A stretch of DNA of 64,000 bases from Owenia fusiformis (Eukaryota; Annelida; Polychaeta; Sabellida; Oweniidae), in NCBI GenBank assembly GCA_903813345.2, contig CAIIXF020000005.1, positions 24,123,375 through 24,187,374 of the forward strand. The letters are read 5' to 3'. This document shows positions 36,677 through 46,089 of this stretch, piece after piece (positions within the stretch are counted from its first letter, which is position 1; every line of letters begins with the position of its first letter). A program made the translations under genes and the position numbers. The notes beneath the pieces are model-generated. The model was not told the DNA's origin. It was given only the letters and a program-made list of their open reading frames with translations, and made no database searches.

Positions 36677-37216
36677 TTAACTTTCTAAAGCCTGAATATT
36701 CGGTTTAACGCAGGTTTGGCATTCTACATAAGTCACTGCGGATTTGGTAGAAAAGTGAGTCTTGAAATAATCTATGGTGATTAGATCATTGTAATAAGTA
36801 TCCTCGATATTATAGTCATTCAATATACCTAGTAAGCTTTCATTTCTACGAATATAACGATCCATTACAACTAATGTATATTGGCCACAGATTGTACTTT
36901 CATCATCTTGAAGTCTCAAGTTATTGTATATAAATGTATCCGAATTATTTCGTATGAATTCAAATAGACCATATTTTCGAGGATGACCACCCAAACTGTC
37001 AAAATACATACATGTTTTCTGACCCAACGTGTCAATCTTGAATACAAGTAAGACCCAATGTAATCCGGGGTGATCGTGCTTGGCCGTATTGACGATATAA
37101 ACGGCTAATTTACTCGGAGAAAACCGCGGTAATTCGTCTTTGGCGCAGACCCTACGGTAGGCGGTTTTTAAATAAGATGTAGATTCTAATATATGCCTTA
37201 ATTGGAGAGAGTTCAT
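36677..37216 (-). CDS. Adenain-like cysteine protease of the Polinton
   Basis: 179 aa, a C5-family maturation protease that cleaves capsid-associated proteins in related viruses. The catalytic His is in GLHWVLL (about residue 53), an acidic partner in MYFDSLGG (about 73), and the nucleophile Cys in STICGQY (about 110), each in family order and spacing. The C-terminal extension ends with a CxxC. The ATG overlaps the major capsid stop by one base (TAATG), indicating polycistronic or coupled expression. The frame is intact, unlike its two neighbours. Confidence 0.88.
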   Translation of the reverse strand: MNSLQLRHILESTSYLKTAYRRVCAKDELPRFSPSKLAVYIVNTAKHDHPGLHWVLLVFKIDTLGQKTCMYFDSLGGHPRKYGLFEFIRNNSDTFIYNNLRLQDDESTICGQYTLVVMDRYIRRNESLLGILNDYNIEDTYYNDLITIDYFKTHFSTKSAVTYVECQTCVKPNIQALES

Positions 37217-38533
37217 TATGTTATGACGTTCCTAGCCTCGTCTATCTGAATAACTTTGGGAAACTCCGCCAAAATCAGGATGTTGATCGCTTCTTGTAGA
37301 GGTTTTTGAAAATGACCATTGATGGATAAATTACCCCTTCTCTCGATTGAATTAACTTGCGTACTGCCGATGTTATTGACGTCAAATCTTAAAATTGTAG
37401 TTCCGTTGGCGAATTCGTCTCTGGATATGCTCGCGTTTCGTTTTTGGTCGTTAAACTGGGGAAATAAGTTGTTGTAACACGTTATATACGTGTTCAGCAA
37501 ACCGCCTGTTCTGTAATCTAATGTTACGGGATTGGTCACGCTTAGTCCATCGACTAACACGTCTAGATAATCTAAGTTGAAATGTTGAAAGTTGAAAGGA
37601 TTCAAATCGTACACGCCCATTTGAGATCGAGCCGTGACCATGACTAGGTATATCGTTTGAGGCACCCTACCTAGAAATAAATTATCGATTTGAAAATTGC
37701 GGTTTCCGGTGGCCACACTTAAACTTTTCATTTCTCTGCCGATGTACGGATATTGAGCCAGATTCGTCTTTAACGTTTGGGCGTGACCTTCCAATACACC
37801 GGGTGTCGGCTCAATTTTGGCAATTCTTAGAAATGCGTCGGTAATCTTAACCTACGTCGTTATCATGAGCCGCTAGGTTAAAGGCAGCCGGGGATGGTGT
37901 TAGTTTGACTTGAATATCAATGTTATTCAACAAATATTTTTCAATCTTAAAGATGTCAGCGTGCAATGGACCCGCCATTTCAACCTCCAAACTCTCGATC
38001 GTGTGCGCCATTCTCCTCAGAAATCCATTATTTTTGGAGTCAAACCCGTTATGGTCGTTACCTAGACTGGCTTCATCCTTAAAATACATTTGGGATGATA
38101 AGTAACCTTGCATATCTGCTGCTGATGTGTTTAGTACTGTTTGAATATAACTTGTGTACGGGTAATAAGGTCCCGATGTTGAAATTGATTTTTGCTGCAT
38201 TTGAACATCCACTTGCGAGAATAATGAATGTAACCAAAGATTAGCGCAAGTAACTTTTGGTGCAGATGCCGCCGGGTCGTTTGGATCTATAGGCAATGGA
38301 CTCCCATCCGGCATGGTTATTTTTGCCTTGACGAATAACACTGTTTTACTCAAATCTAAGTAGTGATCTCCGTTATTTGTTATATCGAAGGTTAATGGAT
38401 TACCATCTGATAAATTGATCGGTCTAAAATTGACGTATTTCAACTGTTTCGTGCTGACATCTGTATCACGGGTTTCAAAAATCATAAACTGCTCGTTCAC
38501 AACCTCGTTAGAACTGTCCATAATGTTATCCAT
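37216..38533 (-). pseudogene. Major capsid protein (double jelly roll), one frameshift
   Basis: The N-terminal frame (38533 to 37847, 228 aa) and C-terminal frame (about 37856 to 37216) together cover a protein of about 440 aa of the Polinton major capsid family (annotated in many genomes as F54H12.2-like). N-part signatures: YLDLSKTVLFVKAKI, LWLHSLFSQVDV, GPLHADIF. C-part signatures: NPFNFQHFNLDYL, a DGLSV turn, LRFDVNNIG, LAEFPKVIQID. A single-base discrepancy at about 37850-37856 puts a stop directly after the first half. Apart from that the sequence looks well kept, so the break could be recent, an assembly error or a programmed shift. Confidence 0.88.
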
Positions 38534-38571
38534 TTTTATTTATTTGTTTTTGTTTTATCTGTTTTTCCCTT

Positions 38572-38919
38572 TTAATCAAATATGGTACTTATACCGAGCG
38601 TGTTATTTTCACGTTTTCCACGTTTTTTCTTTAATATGGTGTTACTCCCTTCGATACCTTTGGTACGTGTGGTCTTATTTTTAAATACGGTAGGTTTTAT
38701 AGATTTAATCCGGGGGCCTGTATCTATGATGTTATCACGACGCATGCGCGCTCTAGCTCTTTGAACACTAGCTTCAGACGGCGATATCATAGTTACACGC
38801 GACCCACTTCCGGTTTGGTCGGTTGCACCACTTTTCAAAGGAACGTAATGAGCCTTGTTAACTTTAATTTTAACCATTTTTTTCTCTGGTTTTGAGAACA
38901 GATCTGTCCAGATATCCAT
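38572..38919 (-). CDS. Polinton small basic protein
   Basis: 115 aa, strongly basic (Lys/Arg throughout, RARARMRR in the middle), with low hydrophobicity and a Ser/Thr-rich linker. It lies between the capsid and penton genes, the place where Polintons and adintoviruses carry minor virion or core proteins. No specific family recognised. The frame is intact. Confidence 0.6.
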   Translation of the reverse strand: MDIWTDLFSKPEKKMVKIKVNKAHYVPLKSGATDQTGSGSRVTMISPSEASVQRARARMRRDNIIDTGPRIKSIKPTVFKNKTTRTKGIEGSNTILKKKRGKRENNTLGISTIFD

Positions 38920-38950
38920 AGCCTTTGTATTAGATTGGCGAAAAGTTTAC

Positions 38951-39376
38951 TCAAATATGTAATCTCTTTTTAAAATGTAAAACGCAGGATGTGGGACTAT
39001 TACTCGTAAATTCAACTGGAGAACCGTCCTGATAAGTCAAAGCAATACTAATCTCGTTAAAATTATTTAGTCCTAAATCCACGTAATATATATTTTTAAA
39101 TTCACAGTATGTCTTAGATGTCGATATAGTACGTAGGATCGTCCTCGAAGTTGGTCCTACTAATGATTCACCTATTATATTACAATATACGTATATTAAG
39201 CCTTTATTTATACGTTTACCTAGACAAATTTCGGTTAAACCGCAAGTCCAGTTTTCTAATTTTTTAAATGTTTGGTAATTGGGTAACTTGCTGGTAAATT
39301 TACTTTGAGTGTTATCCGCGTAATAAATTAAGGAATCCTCGCTCGAAAGATGTGCGTACGTCTGTTTCAAACTCAT
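38951..39376 (-). CDS. Penton-like minor capsid protein, shortened
   Basis: 141 aa. The start (YAHLSSEDSLIYYADNTQS.. F.SKLP) and W-x-CGLTEI match the N-terminal strands of Polinton penton (single jelly roll) proteins. The later part (GLIYVYCNIIGESLVG, FKNIYYVDLGLNNFNEISIAL, VLHFKKR end) matches their C-terminal half. The segment that normally joins these halves is almost absent (about residues 52-58), so I infer an in-frame internal loss. First gene of the leftward set. Confidence 0.75.
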   Translation of the reverse strand: MSLKQTYAHLSSEDSLIYYADNTQSKFTSKLPNYQTFKKLENWTCGLTEICLGKRINKGLIYVYCNIIGESLVGPTSRTILRTISTSKTYCEFKNIYYVDLGLNNFNEISIALTYQDGSPVEFTSNSPTSCVLHFKKRLHI

Positions 39377-39444
39377 AACTAAATTAACTAGTAATGTTTC
39401 TTCTTAAATACTAAGGTGCGAGGCGAGTCTATCGAGTATCTATC

Positions 39445-39517
39445 GGCTCATTGGTCTAGCAGTACGATTCTCAATTTGGTTGTGATAGGTTTCGGGGGTC
39501 GAATCCCGGACGGGCCT
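39445..39517 (+). tRNA. tRNA-Pro(UGG)-like gene or pseudogene inside the Polinton
   Basis: 73 bases with a cloverleaf like eukaryotic tRNA-Pro. The acceptor pairs GGCTCAT with ACGGGCC (one mismatch, one G-U). The D region TTGGTCTAGCAGTACG fits the A box. The anticodon loop is TTTGGTT (UGG). The T arm GGGTCGAATCC is close to the B box. A T run follows within a few bases (ATTTTT), as for Pol III termination. The anticodon stem pairs only 3 of 5, so function is doubtful. The G at T54 is also unusual. Confidence 0.65.
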
Positions 39518-39743
39518 ATTTTTAAAAAATGATTTCATTTTAATTACCGTGTCTTTAAATTTCAGAGGCCAAACAAAATATAAAGTTAATTTACATGATC
39601 CTTTATTAAGCATAGGTTGCTTTAAGAATACGTATACAGTGTTATAGAATAGTCACTGGCCCTTTTTTAATGGTTCACTGACACTGAGTTTTCATTTACC
39701 TATTATATAGAAATTACGATCGAATCGATCTCATTACAGGCAG

Positions 39744-40269
39744 TATAATTAACGAGACGAACTTATTGTTTAAGTCACGCCCCACGTGCCACAACATGTA
39801 AGAAATCACTCGAGCCTGTACCGGCGGGTACGGTCTTACCTATTATCGATTACCAGTCAACGACTGACGCGTTTTTATTAATTTTACTTCACCGGCTGTC
39901 AATATTCCGTATCAAATTATCAGAACCTGTACCGACGGTTCAGGCTTTCAAGGTTAAACGGGACGCGTACTGGTTTATCGATTTATTGTTTTTGGCGGGA
40001 ATTCGAATAGTATCCCTTACAGTAAACGTACAGACGTGGGGGTAGGGCGTCCGTTACCCTTAGGGCCCGAGATTCCCGAAATATGTACACGCCACCACGC
40101 CGAGGGGGGGAGGGGTGGGGTCCCCGTATGTGCCTCCCGAGCTCAGGGAGGCTCACAGATGTCCCTCCCCATTGGAGCCCATGTTAGGGAGGGTACTATG
40201 AAAAATCGTGTCCCTCCCCATAGGACTCCATGTTATAGGTGCGTCAGAACTCTCGTTTCTGTAACTACT
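39744..40269 (-). repeat. Right terminal inverted repeat of the Polinton
   Basis: 526 bases, inverse of 32361-32884 with a small number of differences, for example a changed base in the palindrome near 39928-39946. Confidence 0.9.
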
Positions 40270-41209
40270 GCTAGTGTTGATATTGAATTTACATGTAGCC
40301 AGATAAGTTTCCTTATTGAAATTACATATGGTTATTAGCAATACTTTGTAGGTGCTAAATAATAAAATATTTAGAGTATATATGAGAGAATTGGCCATTT
40401 CGAAGCTGTTGAAAAGTTTGTGGCTCTCGGCTACACCGGGGAATTTACTTCCATGAGTACACACATAAATGTGGGGCTCCCCAAGAGGTACGCGACAAGG
40501 TGACCTGGCATCAAATGTGCGACTAAATGCTACTATCGAGAAGATAAAATAACGAATACGACAATAAGTTATTGCATGTGACAATTCCGAGCATTCATCT
40601 CACTGAAGTATTTTGAAGTGAAAATAAGATTTTTGTTTTGATACATGGATTCAGATGAACGTAACTTTATTCTGACACCTAATCAAAACTGAACAAAATT
40701 GATTGTACGTAACAGACAATTTATTGTTTTACAATGTTTTGATTGGCTAAACGAATGAAACCAACAAATTATGACATGTAAAATGACAATTTTGAAATGT
40801 AAAATTTAAAAGTGACAAACACAACATCCCTATCCACTCTTTGGGAGCCCTACTTATATGTACATGCAGCAGTGGTAGTGTACATCTTATTATCACACTA
40901 CTGGGCTTTGTATTCTAAAGCCTGTTATTTGTAATAACACTGTTCACTCAACGTATGTTTTGTGTGTTGGCAGTCAACGATAATCATTGTTTCATCCCAG
41001 TGATATGACCTCGGCAATTATAACAAAACCGTACTAAACGAAAAAACGCAAATAAGAGAGAGCTTTCACACACATATAAAAAATGAACTAGTCTAATCCG
41101 CCAGTATAAACTCTGTGCTATACGTAGTCGGGTCAGGCGCACACTTTAAGAAAAAGTTAGATGCTTTAACTTTAAATAATTTGATTATATATACATATGA
41201 GTTAGTTAT

Positions 41210-41300
41210 TTTCAAAAGGTGGAGTGGAGTAGTAGTACCTGGTTTAGTCAATAGAGGGAATAGTTATCTGTCCCCGGGAAAGTTTCCCCGGGAATTGTTA
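41210..41300 (+). repeat. Inverted repeat partner of 51340-51440
   Basis: The block TTTTCAAAAGGTGGAGTGGA ... GTCAATAGAGGGAA ... CTGTCCCCGGGAAAGTTTCCCCGGGAATT recurs inverted at 51340-51440, with about 80% agreement by eye. The two copies enclose about 10 kb. Confidence 0.65.
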
Positions 41301-43999
41301 CTCCAACTGAGTAATTCAGTCACTAAATTGGCTTACACTATGAAACAATTTCAATCCCAGCATTTTTTTGTATTATGCATGCGTTCTATGTGCAGCATTG
41401 GATAGTTTATACCAACACGTGTCACTCGTCGGGAGGCGTGTACGTTGATAAGTTGCACTTTCAATGTTGCAATTATTTGTCCTTTTTAAATTAACAACGT
41501 TGACGACACTGGCGGATCCAGATGAAAATTTACGGCCCGTGTTTTGAACATTTGACCTAAAAAGGCCAAATTATGGCCAACATGCCCATTTTTGAGGCCT
41601 TATGTAATTTTTGAGCAAAACAAATTTGGGGCCCTACAATTTTTTTCTTGGCCCAGGAAGAGGGGGGGGGGGTATTGGTCTGGATCCGCCAGTGGACCAT
41701 GCATGATTTCAAAAATGCTAAATTATAGCTAAATACGATCATCATGATAAACCATATGACATCTAATTTCTTCTCAGAGTTGTTTCAGGTGAAATAGAAA
41801 GATGCTATGAGTATCAGAATGAAATACGATGAACAGTCGTAGAACTCCAGCTATGCCGTTAATTTCATGATTTACGCATACAGCATTTAAGTTCGCTATG
41901 AACGCATTCGTTTCTCGAAAATATCGTCAATTACGATTCGCGGATTGACGATTTTTGTTCTCTACGATGTTGTCCACGATTTTCCAAATGGCGTTCCTCG
42001 AAGCACCTCGTCAATGAAATCGTAGTCGAAGACTTTTTGCCATGTACTTCGTGGCAGTTGCCTAGCAATATAACAAATATAGTTTTATTAGCGCAATCTT
42101 TGATTTTGATTAGTTTTACTGAAGAGATCATAGAGAAGGTGAAATTAGGCTTGATATATTGAGTTGTTATTGTGTTGTCTTTTTTCAAATTGTATTGTAT
42201 AACATGCCACGACAGTCTGGCATCGCAAATCGGTAGAAGAAAGTTGAAATTAACATTCTTACTAAATGTGTTCTACAAGTGAAGGTAAAGTTGCACTTTC
42301 GACTAAGAAGGCCCCTGTCTTGGTCGCAGACGCATTTAGCGTCAAAATAAATATGGAGACAATATTTTCCAAATGCGGTTCTTTTAATTCAGAACATAGA
42401 TTATGTTAGGCAATTTCTTTACAAAATAGTGTCTTCGGGACACCTAGGAAAACTCCGTCTAACACTACATAGACCTTATTCATCAGCTAAGTCGTGATCG
42501 ACACAGCCTTCTCTCTCGAGCGTTAGATAAAGAATCACCCCCTATGATCGCATAGAATGAACGGAGGAAGTGATGCCGGAATTTCTGCAAAATTCAACGA
42601 ATCTGGAAGATTTATTTTTAAGGAATGTTTACGATTGAATTGCAAAATGAATAGGCGCACGGTGTAGTAAAATGCGCTAGGTATTCTAGGATTTTTTGTT
42701 TGAAATGATACGCTTCTGAGATATGAGATATAAAAGGGCATATATCGTTACCAACGTGTAAAAGTCAATGTTTTTGCTATAAATCACACAACAATGGTCT
42801 ACAAGACCTGTAATAAATAATTGTAAGGAACGTTATTTTCACAAAACTTAAATGTCATTTGTGAATACGGTGGTATGATCTTCCATTGTGTGTTTAATTT
42901 CATATGGAGAGCACGCCCCCCCCCCATCTTGCTTCAGCAAGCTTCGGACCTACATGTATCCTCACGTAGTGATTGAGCGTGCGAACCGACGATACGCGCC
43001 CCCCCCCCCGTCCTTAACATTTCGAAGCCCAATACTCGAAAACCCATGATTAGTGTGAAACCGAATTCTACGGAACACAATACTCTAGAAAGATAAATCA
43101 ATTAAACTTTGTGAGAATGACGTATACAGTTTACATAGCGTCCCTAAGGCGGGGATGGAGAAGGAGTGGCTTTCCACGGCAGGAAAGGACAATTTTACAA
43201 TGGCGATTCCTAATGAAGTAACACAGCGCATATTAATTAATTTTGTTTATTTTCCTTAAGTTAAAGTACTCAAAAACAGTCAAAAGATCAGTAAAGCATG
43301 TAGTGAAAATAAGAAAGAAAGAAAATATACATTTACGCGGAACTTCAATCTCCTTTATGGCATAATTTAATGAAACATTTAGAAACTAAAAAAACAAGTC
43401 TAACGTAAAGAACTTTAAAAAGAAATCACGAAATATTTTCCTCAGACATACAGTTTGGACAATTTGAAATAGATAGCAACATAATACAGCGCATCATTGA
43501 GAAAGTATACCGTCCTCTTTCTTGTTCATACGAGATTTGAATCAGACGTTTGGATAGCGATATTCATTGAACTGACATGACAGATAGATGATTTTACGGA
43601 CGCTTTCATGATTTTAATTTAGCTACACATACAGCAAACATTTGTTTTAAATAAGATTTAAGAAAAAGGATGGACAAGCCTTCTAATGGTGTCTTGATAA
43701 TGTGGTCAACTATTTTATAGAATAACAAAAAATCTACTAAATGTTGTCAATCTGCGAAAATATTGCTAAAGGTTTGTTTTAGTTCTGGTAAAATGTAGAT
43801 AAAGGTATTTTTAATAATTAGCTTAATTTCTTAGAGAAGGCCTACTAAGTTTCGGATTAATGGATGGACCCCATTAATCTGTCCTTTTAGAAAAATAAAG
43901 TTTACATTTTAATAATCTGCCAAGATTTATTGAAAGTCCCAATATATCTGTTAATAATTATGACCATCGAAGGGTATGCGTTGATCAAAACTTGTCTTT

Positions 44000-44500
44000 C
44001 TGAGTTCATTTTAAAAACGTTTACCAAATACAGAACACAATCAGACACTACCAACCATCTCATCCGACTAGGCACAATCTGTTACTCAACCAACACTACA
44101 TGATAACAACAGAACACAGCCCATGATAGAATTAACATAACGCAACGGGGCACAATCTGACACGAAACCAATACCAGACAAAAAACACATAGGGATAACG
44201 ACTGTCAAACTGATACAACACAATCAGGCATAACCAATAAAATACAACCAATTCTCATCGAACAAATTTGAGATAACACAAGTCACATAGTGGACACAGC
44301 CAAATACCTTACCGGACTGGGCACAACCTGCCACCCGATCAATATAATACAATCACAACACAACCCATTATAAAACTTACGTTTCACGAACCAAAACCTC
44401 AACCTATCATTTAACTAAATCATTTAGGCACTACCTGACACAAACCTACCATAACATAACCAAGATCAACCAAATACTAAATTTATTATACTCGATTAAA
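44000..44500. repeat. G-poor degenerate repeat block
   Basis: Strand asymmetry is marked: A, C and T dominate and G is scarce. Words such as CACAATCTG, CACAATCAGGCA and AACCAATAC recur at irregular spacing; a further piece is at about 45365-45420. Probably an old minisatellite. Confidence 0.45.
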
Positions 44501-45239
44501 CTAGAAAATGGCAACTCCACGGAGTAGCAAATCCAAACGAACACTATATAAATGATCAATCTATACAGTCACAATGTAATATTTACCATCTACTCCTTTC
44601 CTTCAATAAAATATTTTAGATCATTGTAGTAAAATGTAACCATACTTTCAAGATAACTCTAAGTAATGGCGAATTTCTGCTCTAGTCAGCCATTTTGATT
44701 TTCAGAGGCACAAATCAAGAAAACAAAGCCATGATTGTGATCTACTCTGAAATTCCTTCAATTTGAGTATAATAAAGCCATACTTTTAAGAGATCAGAAA
44801 ATAATTGCGAAATCCCGCAATAAAGCGGCCATTTTGAATTTTTTTGAGGCCCGAATCAGAAAAACGCTACAATATTTGCAATCTACTCTAAATTGCCTTT
44901 CATTTGAGTATAATAAAGCTATACTTCAAAAACATCTCAAAATTAATGCAAATTCCTGTTTTCCCAACCCCCCATTTACGGCCCCTAGGGTCGGGTAAAA
45001 AACGGGATATATGTGAAATATATAGATGTTAATATACTACCAAAATTTCAAATAATATTATTTATTATTTTGGTTTAAAATGAAAAACATAAGATTTTTG
45101 TGCAAAATTCGTACCATTTTAAAACTGGCGGCCATCTTGAAAAAATTGTTTTGCGTAAAACTATTCACCTAAACTATTCACCAATATACATCTTTCCACC
45201 AAATGGGCAAAAATCTGTTGACTAGTATCCGAGTTATCT

Positions 45240-45325
45240 TCCGGACAGACGGACGGACGGACAGACAGACGGACGAACTGACTGACTGACGGACTGACTG
45301 ACTGCCGGACTGACGGACGAAGGGC
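45240..45325. repeat. GACG/GACT simple repeat
   Basis: Runs of GACGGACGGACG, GACAGACAGACG and GACTGACTGACG over about 85 bases. Confidence 0.85.
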
Positions 45326-46089
45326 TTCACTGTATCCATACTGAACTTCGTCCGTGGGGATAATCAAACAATCAAAACACAATCAGGCACGACCAATGAA
45401 ACATTACGAAACGGTGATATCAGTATATCCAACTAACCTTCACCATAAAGCTCCTGATGAACATATCCTAGACCACAACCAATGCAATGAATGAGCTACA
45501 CTCCCCTCCATAAGTTTGGCAACCTTAGCCCCCCCCCCCCCTATTGAAGTACGTGTCAAAGCCTCTTTACGTTTGAATTTTTATTCACTTAACCTGCGTT
45601 GAAATAACTTAATAATAATATAATATTGATCGAAACGTAACTTGACTTTATTTTCAATACCCTCAAATTTTCCTAATTTTTTCCTCGATTACAATATGTC
45701 GAAAATTGATGATAAAGATGAATTTTTGAAAATCGTCATTCCGATGTAAACCAATGGGAAATGGTAGGTTCGGGGCAAATCAGAAATTAGGATCTATTCA
45801 GTAAAAGATTCAGCAAAAATATTCTTATATAGAAAATTGAATTGTCTAACTTTTTTTGTACACTAAGTGTTTAGCTTACATAATGAATACTAAAGTAACA
45901 GAGCTTCAAAGTCAAATTTTTTGAAAATCATTTTTCGCCTTCTGTGTTATTTCAATGGGAGTGTTTTTTGAAAAATAATTTTGACTTAAAAGATTATAAG
46001 TTTGCTGATCCCGAAGAAAGGTATCAATTTTTTGTTAAATAAAGTTAGCAAATTCAATTGGCTACCTAACTTGTATTTTTTTCAAGGAC

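Larger units (their letters stand above)
32361..40269. mobile_element. Reduced Polinton/Maverick element (7.9 kb)
   Basis: Begins AGTAGTTACAG and ends CTGTAACTACT. A 6-bp direct repeat GCTAGT flanks it (32355-32360, 40270-40275), the target size typical of Polintons. TIRs are 524 and 526 bases. Plus-strand genes are a PC4-like protein and a small membrane protein. Minus-strand genes are an acidic protein, a small basic protein, a packaging ATPase (broken), an adenain-like protease, a major capsid protein (frameshifted), a basic protein and a penton-like protein. A tRNA-like sequence lies before the right TIR. No family B DNA polymerase and no rve integrase is found, although these define full-length 15-20 kb Polintons. 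Mobility would therefore need proteins from another element. Confidence 0.92.
32240..41150. mobile_element. MITE (CTTAAAGTG family, copy A) split by a Polinton
   Basis: The left end CTTAAAGTGCCCGATAAA and right end (inverse of CTTAAAGTGTGCGCC) match the ends of the intact 517-bp copy at 52070-52586. Internal landmarks also match in order: GCGCATGCGC, then TATAAATA 26 bases later, then AGGTAAGCCAGGA, then ATACTTTGTAG, then GTACACACATAAA. Polinton insertion separates the first 120 bases from the remaining roughly 880. Confidence 0.65.
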
